Source: JACJWR01 sp964556255 (GTDB lineage: Bacteria > Actinomycetota > Actinomycetes > S36-B12 > UBA10799). From it: 45,793 bases of DNA. The stretch's first letter is position 1, and each line of letters begins with the position of its first letter. The stretch is taken from positions 1-45,793 of the forward strand of contig CAZKVQ010000023.1 of the NCBI GenBank assembly GCA_964556255.1, in the 5' to 3' direction. Both the position numbers and the translations under genes were made by a program. The notes under the pieces are model-generated. The model saw only the letters and a program-made list of their open reading frames with translations. It ran no database searches and was not told the origin of the DNA. Shown here piece by piece: positions 32,589 to 41,409 of this stretch.

Positions 32589-33313
32589 GAGGGCTCCTGG
32601 GCATCGGGACGGCGAAGGTAGAGCGGAGCCGGCTCGAAGAAGTCTTGCGGAACCCCTGCAACCTCCGAACCGTCACCGTCGGCCGGTGCCAACGCCGCCG
32701 GGAGGATCCTGTCGACCCGGTCACCTACCCTGACGGGGGCCTCGGGGTCGATCGCCTGCCAACCTTCGGCGAGGAGCCAGTCGGCGAGCCTCAGGGCATC
32801 CGGGCCCCTCTCGGACAGCGGATCCAGCCCAACGGGATGCCGGACGAAGCCGGGACCGTACCAACGACCGCACGCCTCCACGACCGTCGCAGGTGCACCG
32901 ACCAACGGACCCCGAAGGCGGCAGCCCCGGGCGTCGTAGCTGGCCCAGTAGACCTCCCGCCGACGGGCGTCGGTGGCAACACCGAAGGGCTCTCCGACCG
33001 GGACCGCCCGAGCGATCACATCCAGGCTGCAAGCGCCCACCACGGGGATACCCAAGGCCCATCCGACCGCCTTAGCGAACATGATCCCGACCCGAAGGCT
33101 CGTGTACGGCGCCGGTCCGCAGCCGACAGCCACGGCCGACAACCGGTCGCGGTCAACCCCGGCGTCGGCCAATACCCGCTGCACGGTCGGTGCCAGCACC
33201 TCCCCCATGCCGTGTCCGGCGTCGATTTCCATAGACGCCCGCGCATCGGGGCCGGCAACCGCAACCGACAGCACCGGCGTGCAGGTGTCCAGCGCGAGCA
33301 CCGTTTCGGTCAT
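32576..33313 (-). CDS. tsaB: tRNA t6A biosynthesis scaffold protein TsaB
   Basis: 245 residues, an ASKHA-fold paralogue of TsaD that holds TsaD and TsaE together. The N-terminal LALDTCTPVLSVAV and the GCGPAPYTSLRVG loop correspond to the family GPGSFTGLR loop, with several substitutions. ATDARRREVYWA follows. ATG 33313 lies six bases after TAGCCT. The 43-bp gap after tsaE and this element suggest an internal promoter for tsaB-rimI-tsaD. The enzyme making the threonylcarbamoyl donor (TsaC/Sua5) is not in the window. Confidence 0.9.
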   Translation of the reverse strand: MTETVLALDTCTPVLSVAVAGPDARASMEIDAGHGMGEVLAPTVQRVLADAGVDRDRLSAVAVGCGPAPYTSLRVGIMFAKAVGWALGIPVVGACSLDVIARAVPVGEPFGVATDARRREVYWASYDARGCRLRGPLVGAPATVVEACGRWYGPGFVRHPVGLDPLSERGPDALRLADWLLAEGWQAIDPEAPVRVGDRVDRILPAALAPADGDGSEVAGVPQDFFEPAPLYLRRPDAQEPSWRP

Positions 33314-33319
33314 GCCCCA

Positions 33320-33325
33320 AGGCTA
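33320..33325 (-). promoter_or_regulatory. Leaderless-type -10 (TAGCCT) of tsaB
   Basis: TAGCCT ends six bases before ATG 33313, in the gap after tsaE. It is a candidate internal promoter within the long minus-strand run. Confidence 0.5.
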
Positions 33326-33356
33326 GGTCGCGCTCGACCTCGGTCCTCAGCAGCCC

Positions 33357-33884
33357 TCACCCGAGGAGCGCCGCGAAGTCGACTCCTTGCCAACGGGACC
33401 CGTGCCCGAGTAACTCCACCTCCCGCGGTTCGTGGCCATCGGACGTCGCGTCGGCGGCAACGGACCCGGAGCGGGACCCCTCGCCTACCGCCGGGCGACG
33501 AAGGCGGACCAGCAGGTAGTCCTCGGCCAGACCCTCCGCGAAGCCGGTACCCCACTCGACGACCGTCACCGCCCGTTCGACATCTGCGTCCAGGTCGAGT
33601 TGGTCCAGGTCGCGCGCGTCAGCGAGCCGGTAGGCGTCCACGTGCACCAGGGCCGGGCCACCGGTCAGTGACGGATGCAGCCTCGCGATCACGAAGGTGG
33701 GCGAGGTGATCGGACCCCTCACCCCGAGGCCCTCCCCCAGACCCCGCACCAGAGTCGTCTTCCCGGCGCCCAGCGGTCCCTCGAGGAGTACGACATCGCC
33801 AGGGCGGAGCGCCCGGGCCAGCCGATTGCCGAACCGTTCGGTGGCGTCGGGATCGGCCAGCGTCGCTCGAGCCAGCACGGCCAT
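33357..33884 (-). CDS. tsaE: tRNA t6A biosynthesis ATPase TsaE
   Basis: 175 residues. The P-loop is GPLGAGKTT (36-44). SPTFVIARLH and HVDAYRL carry the switch-like elements, and VVEWG is the family signature. It binds the TsaB-TsaD complex and hydrolyses ATP for turnover. The last ~50 residues (after LLVRLRRP) include a Ser/Gly/Asp-rich insertion and are longer than in E. coli. ATG 33884 shares its A with the stop of the upstream hydrolase gene (TGATG), so the two are coupled. Confidence 0.93.
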   Translation of the reverse strand: MAVLARATLADPDATERFGNRLARALRPGDVVLLEGPLGAGKTTLVRGLGEGLGVRGPITSPTFVIARLHPSLTGGPALVHVDAYRLADARDLDQLDLDADVERAVTVVEWGTGFAEGLAEDYLLVRLRRPAVGEGSRSGSVAADATSDGHEPREVELLGHGSRWQGVDFAALLG

Positions 33885-34945
33885 CAGTTGATCGCGCGCC
33901 TCGCCCGGTCCAGCAGACCGAGCAGCTCCCGATTGACTTCCTCCGGTCGCTCCAACATCAGCATGTGACCCGTCTCGTTGATCACCACAAGTTCAGCGTG
34001 GGGCACCCGACGGACGATCTCGTACGAATGACCCACCGGGGTCATGACGTCATCCCTGCCCACCATCACCAGAACCTCCAGGCCGGCCATCGTCGCGAGG
34101 GCTGCCCGCTTGTCATGCTTGTCGAAGGTGGGCAGGAACTCGGCCACGACATCGACCGGTGTTCCATTGATCATGTCCAGGGTGAACTGGGCCACCTCCG
34201 GTGACACCGGGGATCCGAAACTGTAGCGACGCGCCAACAGCATCGAGAGGTCCGACGTCCTTCGACGACTCGCCTCGATGAGGTCCCGCCGTCGGATCAG
34301 GGTCGGCACCAGCGAGGGGGCATAGCGGTGGGCCATCCGAGCGATCGGCGCTGGCATCCCCAAGGGCACCTCAGCCATACCTCCCGAACTCGTACCCAGC
34401 AGCCCGACGCCGGCCACCCTCGCGGAGAACAGGGCCGGATTGGAGGCAGCCAGCGACATCACGGTCATGCCGCCCATCGAGTGTCCGACCAGCACGAGCG
34501 GCCCGACGGGTGCGACGTGGTTGATGACCGCATCCAGATCGAGACCGAGTTGGTCGATGTTGTGACTCTCCGGAGCCCCCCGCTCGGATTCGCCATGCGC
34601 CCGCTGGTCCCAGAACACCAATCTGGCCTGCCCCCGCAGTGCCGCCCGCTGGTAGTGCCAGGTCCGGTGGTTCAGGGAGTAGCCATGGCTGAAGATCACG
34701 GTCAGGTCGCGCTCAGGATCAAAACCCTCGGGGGTGTCGACGTCCACGTAGAGGCGGATTCCGTCGACGCTGCGCGCCATGCCGACCTCACCACGCAACC
34801 TGCCCAACTCGGCGAACGACTCGGGGTCGATCTCCATCTTGTCCGCGACGAACTTCCGCTCCGCCACCGCTCCGGTGACCAAGCCTGCGGCCAATGCGGC
34901 GAGCCCGGCGGCGACGGAGACTCCCACGCCCTTCGAGTCAGCCAT
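33884..34945 (-). CDS. Membrane-anchored alpha/beta hydrolase
   Basis: 353 residues from ATG 34945, which has AGGAGG five bases upstream; a nine-codon longer reading lies inside alr. An N-terminal hydrophobic helix (about 8-27) without a clear cleavage site suggests an anchor. The hydrolase fold has HG in FSHGYSLNHRTW, the nucleophile Ser156 in GHSMGG, Asp298 or Asp299 in VGRDDVMTP and His327 in ETGHMLML. FWDQRAHGES is the usual DxRGxG-like strand. The substrate is unknown; esterase, lipase or epoxide/haloperoxidase-like chemistry are all possible. It overlaps alr by eight bases (ATGGCTGA) and tsaE by one. Hydrolases occupy this place in other actinomycetes. Confidence 0.82.
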   Translation of the reverse strand: MADSKGVGVSVAAGLAALAAGLVTGAVAERKFVADKMEIDPESFAELGRLRGEVGMARSVDGIRLYVDVDTPEGFDPERDLTVIFSHGYSLNHRTWHYQRAALRGQARLVFWDQRAHGESERGAPESHNIDQLGLDLDAVINHVAPVGPLVLVGHSMGGMTVMSLAASNPALFSARVAGVGLLGTSSGGMAEVPLGMPAPIARMAHRYAPSLVPTLIRRRDLIEASRRRTSDLSMLLARRYSFGSPVSPEVAQFTLDMINGTPVDVVAEFLPTFDKHDKRAALATMAGLEVLVMVGRDDVMTPVGHSYEIVRRVPHAELVVINETGHMLMLERPEEVNRELLGLLDRARRAIN

Positions 34946-36107
34946 CCTGTCCTCCTCGATCCGGGGCCACAATCCGAGGCACCCGCGGTCCGATCCGGGT
35001 GACGATCTCGTAGCCGATGGTGTCGCAGGCCCGGGCCCAGTCGGACGCGGTCGGCTCGCCTCGTTCGGCCGAGCCGAAGACGATCACCTCGTCGCCGGGG
35101 GATACCTGCGCGTCCCCGACGTCGAGGACGAACTGGTCCATGCACACCCTGCCTGCAATGGTACGCACCCGCCCAGCGGCGAACACGGGGCCGACATTCG
35201 TACCCGCACGCGGAATCCCATCGGCATAACCCAGTGGTACCAGCGCGAGCCGGGTCTCGTCGGAGGTGGTGTAGGTATGCCCATAGGACACCCCGGAGCC
35301 GGCCGGCACATCCTTGACCAATGCCAGTCGCGCCTTCAACGACATGACCGGGCGCAACCCGAGTTCCGTCTCAGTCCCCAGTTCCGACCCGGGCGACACC
35401 CCGTACACCGCGATTCCAGGCCGGACCATGTCGTAGTGGGTGGCCGGGAGTCTCAGCGTGGCCGCCGAGTTGGCCAGGTGCCGAAACTCTGGCTCCAGCC
35501 CGGCAGCCCGGGTTGCCGCCAGCGCCGACTCGAACGCCGCCACCTGTTGCGCGATGACCGGGTTGCCCGGCTCATCGGCGTAGGCCAAATGTGACCAGAC
35601 ACCCGCCAACGTGACGCTGCCCTCGGCCACCAACCTGGAGGTCTCGGCCAGCAGCGCCGGCCAATCCTCGAGGGTGGCACCGCCCCGGGAGAGCCCGGTA
35701 TCGACTTTGAGATGAACCCGGGCGGTGATTCCGGTGGACCTGGCGGCCACGGCGATCGCGGCCAAGGTGGCGAGATCGTACGCGCTGACATCGATGTCCG
35801 CGGAGATCAGGTCCTCGAACCTCTCCCCAGGTACCGAGAGCCAGCACAGCACGCGACCGGTGTCCCCGGCGGACCTGAGTTCGAGGGCCTCACTGGGCAG
35901 GGCGACACCGAGCCAACGTGCCCCCGCCTCTCGGGCCGCGCGGGCGCAGGCGACGAGTCCGTGACCGTACGCGTCGGCCTTCACCACGGCCATGAGTTCG
36001 GAGGCCGGCGCTGCGGCCCGCAACCTTCTCACGTTGTGGCGCAGAGCCTCCAAATCGATCAGGGCATGGGCACGGTCGGCCACGTCCGACGCTGAGCCAG
36101 CAGTCAT
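34938..36107 (-). CDS. alr: Alanine racemase
   Basis: PLP-dependent interconversion of L- and D-alanine for peptidoglycan. It has 389 residues. The PLP Lys43 is in AVVKADAYGHG. VHLKVDTGLSRGG, GVWSHLAYAD and the second catalytic base Tyr275 in SYGHTY are in place, and RVCMDQFVLDVG completes the C-terminal barrel. ATG 36107 overlaps the nnr stop (ATGA). It belongs with glmS and glmM upstream to a wall-precursor group within the long operon. Confidence 0.96.
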   Translation of the reverse strand: MTAGSASDVADRAHALIDLEALRHNVRRLRAAAPASELMAVVKADAYGHGLVACARAAREAGARWLGVALPSEALELRSAGDTGRVLCWLSVPGERFEDLISADIDVSAYDLATLAAIAVAARSTGITARVHLKVDTGLSRGGATLEDWPALLAETSRLVAEGSVTLAGVWSHLAYADEPGNPVIAQQVAAFESALAATRAAGLEPEFRHLANSAATLRLPATHYDMVRPGIAVYGVSPGSELGTETELGLRPVMSLKARLALVKDVPAGSGVSYGHTYTTSDETRLALVPLGYADGIPRAGTNVGPVFAAGRVRTIAGRVCMDQFVLDVGDAQVSPGDEVIVFGSAERGEPTASDWARACDTIGYEIVTRIGPRVPRIVAPDRGGQDG

Positions 36108-37642
36108 CCGCCCGCCGCCACATTCCGGGCAAGGGCAACGGCGTCGGGTACCGCCGTCAAGACGTCCTCGCTCACGATGGGCCGACCGCCAGCGGCGGCC
36201 AGTCGCGCAGCCACGCCGTGAAGATAGGCCCCCGCCCCGGCGACCCGGGCCAAATCGGTGCTGTCGGCAACGTGGTTCGCCGCCACCAGGGACCCGATCA
36301 GGCCGGATAGGACGTCGCCGCTACCCGCGGTCGCAAGGTCGGGCGGTCCACTTGCCGACACGACGGCAGAGCCGTTAGCCCCGGCGATCACGGTGACGGC
36401 CCCCTTGAGCAGCACGACCGAGTCGAGGTCGGCTGCCAACCGGCGCACGGCGGCGAGACGGCCGCCTGCGACGGACAGATCCCCACCGAGCCTCGCGAAT
36501 TCGCCCGCGTGCGGGGTGAACAGGGTGGGCGAGGTCCGGTCTCGAACCATCGTCCGAAGGTCCTCATCAGCCGAAACCAAGGTGATCGCGTCCGCATCCA
36601 CGACGATCGGCACTTGGGCGGCCAGCACATCTACCAATCTGGCCTTCGCGGTGTCGTCGACCCCGGCACCGGAGCCGATGACCCAAGCCTGCACGCGACC
36701 GGATTTCGAGGGCATCGTGCGGCTCGGCACGATCTCCGGCCAGCGGGTCACCACCTGATCGACGGCACCGCCGGCGTATCGCACCATCCCGACACCGCCA
36801 AAGCGGCCGGCGCCTGAGCACAGGATGCCCGCCCCCGGGTAGTCCTCCGACCCGGCGACAACACCGAGTACGCCACGGGTGTACTTGTCGTCGGCCCCGC
36901 CGGGAACCGGAACCGCGTCACCCGCGGCAACCATGTCCATGAGAACGGCGTCCGCCGCCTCGTCCCCTTCTGCCAGATAGGGGCCGAGCCCGATATCGAC
37001 CAGCGAGACCAGGCCAGCCTGGACGCTCGCCGGCGGCAGCAATAGTCCGGTCTTGAGGGCCCCGAAGGTGACCGTCACCTCCGCAGACACACAGGCGTCG
37101 GGATCCGGCACCTCGCCGGTATCCGGATTGACACCGCTGGGCAGGTCCACCGCGACGATGCGCCCGGCAGCGGCTGCTGCCAACGTCGCCGCCACCGGCC
37201 GCAGCGGACCGCTGCCGCCTATCCCAACAATGCCGTCGAGCACGAGATCCGCCTCCGACAGGGTCGGTAGCGTCGCCTGCAGCAGCGGGTCGCCCACCTC
37301 CACGCCGCCGAGGTCGACCAGTCGGGCACCGTGCGCCAGAGCAGCAGCCAGGCCGCCGGGGTGGGTCGTGCCCGCCAGCGTGATGACCGCCACCGCGGCA
37401 CCTCGACGTCCGAGTTCGGCTGCGGCGAATAAGGCATCCCCGGCGTTGTTCCCGGTACCGGCCAGCACAACAACCCTGGAACCGGTCACCCGCCCGCGCC
37501 AGGAGGACAGCAGTTCAGCACAGGTGACGGCCAGCCCGCGGGCCGCGCGGGACATCAACTCTCCCTCGCCGGTGGCGGCAAGGGCAGCGGACTCGGCGGT
37601 CCGGATCGCAGCGACGCTGAAGGATCTCCTCACCCCGACCAC
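36104..37642 (-). CDS. nnr: Bifunctional NAD(P)H-hydrate epimerase / ADP-dependent dehydratase
   Basis: Repairs hydrated NAD(P)H. It has 512 residues with both domains. The N-terminal YjeF_N epimerase (about 1-215) has VLAGTGNNAGDALFAA and AVDLPSGVNPDTG. The C-terminal ribokinase-like dehydratase (about 225-512) has VVAGSEDYPGAG, TPHAGEFARLGG and the anion-hole ATAGSGDVLSGL. Such fusions are common in bacteria. GTG 37642 lies three bases after the glmS stop without a Shine-Dalgarno; a second GTG at 37633 is possible. It is coupled to alr downstream by a 4-nt overlap. Confidence 0.93.
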   Translation of the reverse strand: MVGVRRSFSVAAIRTAESAALAATGEGELMSRAARGLAVTCAELLSSWRGRVTGSRVVVLAGTGNNAGDALFAAAELGRRGAAVAVITLAGTTHPGGLAAALAHGARLVDLGGVEVGDPLLQATLPTLSEADLVLDGIVGIGGSGPLRPVAATLAAAAAGRIVAVDLPSGVNPDTGEVPDPDACVSAEVTVTFGALKTGLLLPPASVQAGLVSLVDIGLGPYLAEGDEAADAVLMDMVAAGDAVPVPGGADDKYTRGVLGVVAGSEDYPGAGILCSGAGRFGGVGMVRYAGGAVDQVVTRWPEIVPSRTMPSKSGRVQAWVIGSGAGVDDTAKARLVDVLAAQVPIVVDADAITLVSADEDLRTMVRDRTSPTLFTPHAGEFARLGGDLSVAGGRLAAVRRLAADLDSVVLLKGAVTVIAGANGSAVVSASGPPDLATAGSGDVLSGLIGSLVAANHVADSTDLARVAGAGAYLHGVAARLAAAGGRPIVSEDVLTAVPDAVALARNVAAGG

Positions 37643-37645
37643 CGA

Positions 37646-39496
37646 CTACTCGACCGTGACGCTCTTGGCTAGGTTGCGCGGCTGGTCGACATCATGACCC
37701 TTCACCGTCGCCATCTCACAGGCGAACACCTGCAACGGCACCGTGGACACCAGCGGCTGCATGAGGGTGGGACATTCGGGCACCCTGATGATGTGGTCGG
37801 CGTAGGGGGTGACGGCTTCGTCACCCTCCTCCGCGATGACGATCGTCACGGCACCACGAGCGCGAACCTCCTGGATGTTGGAGATGATCTTCTCGTGCAG
37901 AACGCTACGTCCCCTCGGTGACGGCACGACCACGATCACCGGCAGGCCGTCCTCGATAAGCGCGATCGGCCCATGCTTGAGTTCCCCGGCGGCGAAACCC
38001 TCCGCGTGCATGTAGGCGAGCTCCTTGAGTTTCAGCGCACCCTCCAACGCAACCGGGAAGCCCACATGCCGACCGATGAACAACACGCTTCGGGCATCTG
38101 CGAACCGTTGGGCGAGCTGTCGGACCGGCTCAGCAGTGTCGAGAACCAGGTCGACCATGCGCGGCATGTCCGCCAGCTCCGTGAGGATCGCGCGGATCTC
38201 GTCGGGGAACTTGTTCCCCCGCACCTGAGCCAGGTACAGGGCCACGAGGTAGCAGGCGACGATCTGGGTCAGGAATGCTTTGGTGGACGCCACCGCGATC
38301 TCTGGGCCGGCGTACGTGTAGAGCGCCGCGTCGGACTCCCGTGGAATGGTGGACCCCTGCGTGTTGCAGATCGCCAGCACTTTCGCACCCTGCTCGCGGG
38401 CGTGACGCATCGCCATCAAGGTGTCCATCGTCTCGCCGGACTGCGAGATCGCGACTATCAGGGTGCGTGGGTCCACGATCGGGTCGCGGTAACGGAACTC
38501 GCTGGCGAGTTCGACCTCGCACGGGATCCGGGTCCAATGCTCGATGGCGTACTTGGCCACCATGCCCGCGTGGTAAGCGGTGCCGCAGGCGATGATGATG
38601 ACCTTCGTCACCGATCGGAGCTCAGAGTCCGACAACCGGACATCGTCGAGCTGGAGTAGCCCGGCGCGGTCGATTCGGCCCAACAGGGTGTCGGCCACCG
38701 CCTTCGGCTGCTCGGCGATCTCCTTCAGCATGAAAAGGTCGTAGCCGCCCTTCTCGGCGGCGGCCGCGTCCCAGGTGACCGTGAACGGCGTGACATCCGC
38801 GGGCTTGCCGTCGAAGTCGGTGACCTCCACGGAATCGGGGGTCAGGACGACCACCTGGTCCTGGCCGAGCTCTATCGCATCGCGGGTGTGGGCGATGAAC
38901 GCCGCTACATCCGAGGCCAGGAAGTTCTCGCCGTCGCCGACGCCGACCACGAGCGGTGAATTCCGCCGAGCGCCCACCACTTGAGCGGGCACGTCGGCAT
39001 CCACCGCGACCAGCGTGAATGCGCCCTCCAGCCGGCGACAGACCGCGCGCATTGCCTCGGGCAGGTCATGGTCAACGCCCGGCAGGGTCGCGGCCAACAG
39101 ATGCGCAACGACCTCGCTGTCGGTCTCGCTAGTCATCAACACACCCTCGGCGGCGAGTTCTTCGCGCAGCTCGGCGAAGTTCTCGATGATGCCGTTATGG
39201 ATGATCGCCACCCGGCCATTGGCGCTGGTGTGGGGGTGGGCGTTCAGATCATTGGGCGCACCGTGGGTGGCCCACCTGGTGTGGCCGATGCCGACGGTGC
39301 TACCCGGGATCGGGTCCGAACCCAGCAAAGTCTCGAGATTGACCAGCTTGCCGGCCTTCTTGCGGATGTGAAGTTGCCCATCGGCCACCACCGCGACGCC
39401 AGCGGAGTCGTACCCGCGGTACTCCAGCCTCCGAAGCCCGGATACGACGATCTCCAAGGCTTGCTTCGCGCCGACGTACCCAACGATTCCGCACAT
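37646..39496 (-). CDS. glmS: Glutamine-fructose-6-phosphate aminotransferase
   Basis: Makes glucosamine-6-phosphate, the entry to UDP-GlcNAc. It has 616 residues. Cys2 after the initiator Met is the nucleophile of the Ntn glutaminase domain (CGIVGYVG; YRGYDSAG; GHTRWATHG; HNGIIEN). Two SIS domains follow (CGTAYHAGM; SQSGETMDTL; FIGRHVGFPVALEGALKLKE). It ends KSVTVE as the family does. ATG 39496 is 11 bases after the glmM stop. TAGGCT eight bases upstream includes that stop and is a weaker -10 candidate than others here. There is no space for a glmS ribozyme. Confidence 0.97.
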   Translation of the reverse strand: MCGIVGYVGAKQALEIVVSGLRRLEYRGYDSAGVAVVADGQLHIRKKAGKLVNLETLLGSDPIPGSTVGIGHTRWATHGAPNDLNAHPHTSANGRVAIIHNGIIENFAELREELAAEGVLMTSETDSEVVAHLLAATLPGVDHDLPEAMRAVCRRLEGAFTLVAVDADVPAQVVGARRNSPLVVGVGDGENFLASDVAAFIAHTRDAIELGQDQVVVLTPDSVEVTDFDGKPADVTPFTVTWDAAAAEKGGYDLFMLKEIAEQPKAVADTLLGRIDRAGLLQLDDVRLSDSELRSVTKVIIIACGTAYHAGMVAKYAIEHWTRIPCEVELASEFRYRDPIVDPRTLIVAISQSGETMDTLMAMRHAREQGAKVLAICNTQGSTIPRESDAALYTYAGPEIAVASTKAFLTQIVACYLVALYLAQVRGNKFPDEIRAILTELADMPRMVDLVLDTAEPVRQLAQRFADARSVLFIGRHVGFPVALEGALKLKELAYMHAEGFAAGELKHGPIALIEDGLPVIVVVPSPRGRSVLHEKIISNIQEVRARGAVTIVIAEEGDEAVTPYADHIIRVPECPTLMQPLVSTVPLQVFACEMATVKGHDVDQPRNLAKSVTVE

Positions 39497-39507
39497 GACA
39501 CAAGAGC

Positions 39508-40866
39508 CTAGCCGAGAGTCAATTGCTCCTTGACGACGCTCGCCAACCGTTGCGCCGAGGATTCCGCCAGGTCAGAGGTCGGCGCCTCGACCATCACCCG
39601 CACTAGCGGCTCCGTGCCGGATTTCCGGAGTAGTACGCGTCCGCCGCCCGCGAGCTTCTCGCTCTCGTCGGCCACCGCGGCCGCAACCACCTCATCGCTG
39701 TCGAGGGCGTTCTTGTCGACCCCGGAAACGTTGATCAACACCTGCGGCAGCGAGGTCATGACCGAGGCGAGATCGGCCAGCGTCTTGCCCGTCGCGGCCA
39801 TTCTTGCCATCACCATGATGGCAGTCAGCAACCCGTCACCGGTGGTGGCGAAGTCAGACAGCACGACGTGCCCGGACTGCTCACCGCCGAGGTTGTAGCC
39901 GTTGCTGCGCATCTCCTCCAACACGTAGCGGTCTCCCACCGCGGTGGACACGACATCGATGCCCGCATCGGCCATGGCCAGGTTGAAGCCGAGGTTGGCC
40001 ATCACGGTGGACACGACGGTGTTGTTGCTCAGGTTTCCCGCGTCGCGCATGGCCAGAGCCAGAACTGCCATCATCTGGTCGCCGTCCACGATGCTGCCTT
40101 GCGCATCCACCGCCAGACAGCGATCGGCATCGCCGTCATGGGCGATCCCGAGATCGGCCCCGTGCTCCACCACGGCGTGCTGCAAGTCCGACATATGGGT
40201 GGACCCGCAGCCATCGTTGATGTTGTACCCGTCAGGGGTGGAATGGATGGCGACGACCCTGGCGCCGAGGCGGCGATAGACGTTTGGGGCCACATCACTG
40301 GCGGCACCGTTGGCGCAGTCCACCACGACCGTCAAGTTCGACAGCGGATTCGGGGCGGCCGCGATCAGATGGTCGACATAACCGGCAACCTTGTCGTCGC
40401 CGAGGTAGACGCGGCCGACGGCGTCCCCGATGGGGCGTTCCCAGTACTCCTCGAGGTGGTCCTCTATCGCGGCTTCGAGTTCATCGGCCAGTTTGTGGCC
40501 ACCGCTTGCGAAGAACTTGATGCCGTTGTCCGGCATCGGGTTATGGGAGGCAGACAGCATCACACCCAGATCGGCGGCTGTGGCCGTAGTCAGATGGGCC
40601 ACCGCAGGAGTGGGCACCACTCCGAGAATGAGGACATCCACGCCGGCACTGGCCAGTCCCGCCACCACCGCGTGCTCGAGGAACTCGCCACTGGCCCGGG
40701 TGTCACGGCCCACGACCGCCAATGGGCGTGGGCGCTCCGTTGAGACGAACTGTCCGGCATCACCGAGTACATGGGCGGCCGCCACTGCCAAATCGACCGC
40801 GAGCTCGGCGGTGAGATCGGAGTTGGCAAGCCCCCGAACCCCGTCGGTCCCGAAGAGCCTGGCCAT
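39508..40866 (-). CDS. glmM: Phosphoglucosamine mutase
   Basis: Converts glucosamine-6-phosphate to glucosamine-1-phosphate, the step after GlmS. It has 452 residues. The phospho-serine is Ser107 in SASHNPMPDNG, the metal loop is DGDADRCLAVD, and the C-terminal phosphate-binding loop is RKSGTEPLVRVM. The start MARLFGTDGVRG is the family N-terminus. ATG 40866 lies two bases after the rpsI stop with no Shine-Dalgarno, so it should be translated by coupling to rpsI. That ties wall-precursor supply to ribosomal protein expression. Confidence 0.97.
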   Translation of the reverse strand: MARLFGTDGVRGLANSDLTAELAVDLAVAAAHVLGDAGQFVSTERPRPLAVVGRDTRASGEFLEHAVVAGLASAGVDVLILGVVPTPAVAHLTTATAADLGVMLSASHNPMPDNGIKFFASGGHKLADELEAAIEDHLEEYWERPIGDAVGRVYLGDDKVAGYVDHLIAAAPNPLSNLTVVVDCANGAASDVAPNVYRRLGARVVAIHSTPDGYNINDGCGSTHMSDLQHAVVEHGADLGIAHDGDADRCLAVDAQGSIVDGDQMMAVLALAMRDAGNLSNNTVVSTVMANLGFNLAMADAGIDVVSTAVGDRYVLEEMRSNGYNLGGEQSGHVVLSDFATTGDGLLTAIMVMARMAATGKTLADLASVMTSLPQVLINVSGVDKNALDSDEVVAAAVADESEKLAGGGRVLLRKSGTEPLVRVMVEAPTSDLAESSAQRLASVVKEQLTLG

Positions 40867-40868
40867 TG

Positions 40869-41360
40869 TCAGCGCTTCGAGTACTGCGGCGCCTTGCGGG
40901 CCTTCTTCAGTCCGTACTTCTTACGCTCCTTGACGCGGGGGTCACGCGTGAGGAAGCCGGCCGCCTTCAAGGCCGGGCGGTTGACCTCTGCGTCTATGTC
41001 GTTGAGGCAGCGGGCGATTCCCAACCGCAGGGCACCGGCTTGTCCCGAGGGGCCACCACCGTGCAGTCGGGCGATGACGTCATAGCCCTCTTCGGCTCCG
41101 ACCACCACGAACGGCTCGTTCACCAACTGCTGGTGCACCTTGTTAGGGAAGTACTCGTCGAGGGCACGCCCGTTGAGTACGTAGCGTCCGGTGCCCGGCA
41201 CGATGCGCACCCGGGCGATGGCCTGCTTGCGGCGGCCGGTCGCCGCACCCTCGCCGGTCATGGCCGGGCGGGAGGCGACCGCCGCGGACGGGGAGGCCGA
41301 CTCAGTCGTCCAACTGGTCGGCTCCTCGGTCTCCTCGACCTCGATGATCTCGTCGCTCAT
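40869..41360 (-). CDS. rpsI: Ribosomal protein S9
   Basis: 163 residues from ATG 41360, with AGAGGA five bases upstream; longer readings overlap rplM. The conserved S9 core starts at TGRRKQAIARVRIVPG and ends KARKAPQYSKR, the C-terminal tail that reaches the P-site tRNA. The first ~40 residues are an acidic Ser/Thr/Glu extension (EIIEVEETEEPTSW), normal for actinobacteria. rplM lies 49 bp upstream, glmM two bp downstream. Confidence 0.97.
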   Translation of the reverse strand: MSDEIIEVEETEEPTSWTTESASPSAAVASRPAMTGEGAATGRRKQAIARVRIVPGTGRYVLNGRALDEYFPNKVHQQLVNEPFVVVGAEEGYDVIARLHGGGPSGQAGALRLGIARCLNDIDAEVNRPALKAAGFLTRDPRVKERKKYGLKKARKAPQYSKR

Positions 41361-41409
41361 GTGAATCCTCTCGATGCTGTTGCTGCGGACGCGGGCGCTG
41401 CGCTGAGCG

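Noticed and set aside
34938..34945. Identical eight-base overlaps ATGGCTGA at alr/hydrolase and rimI/tsaD as a shared signal
   Set aside because: Explained by two proteins starting Met-Ala over a TGA stop; coincidence is likely.
39497..39510. TAGGCT eight bases before glmS as another leaderless -10
   Set aside because: Spacing is longer than the other cases and the hexamer includes the glmM stop codon, so it may be chance.
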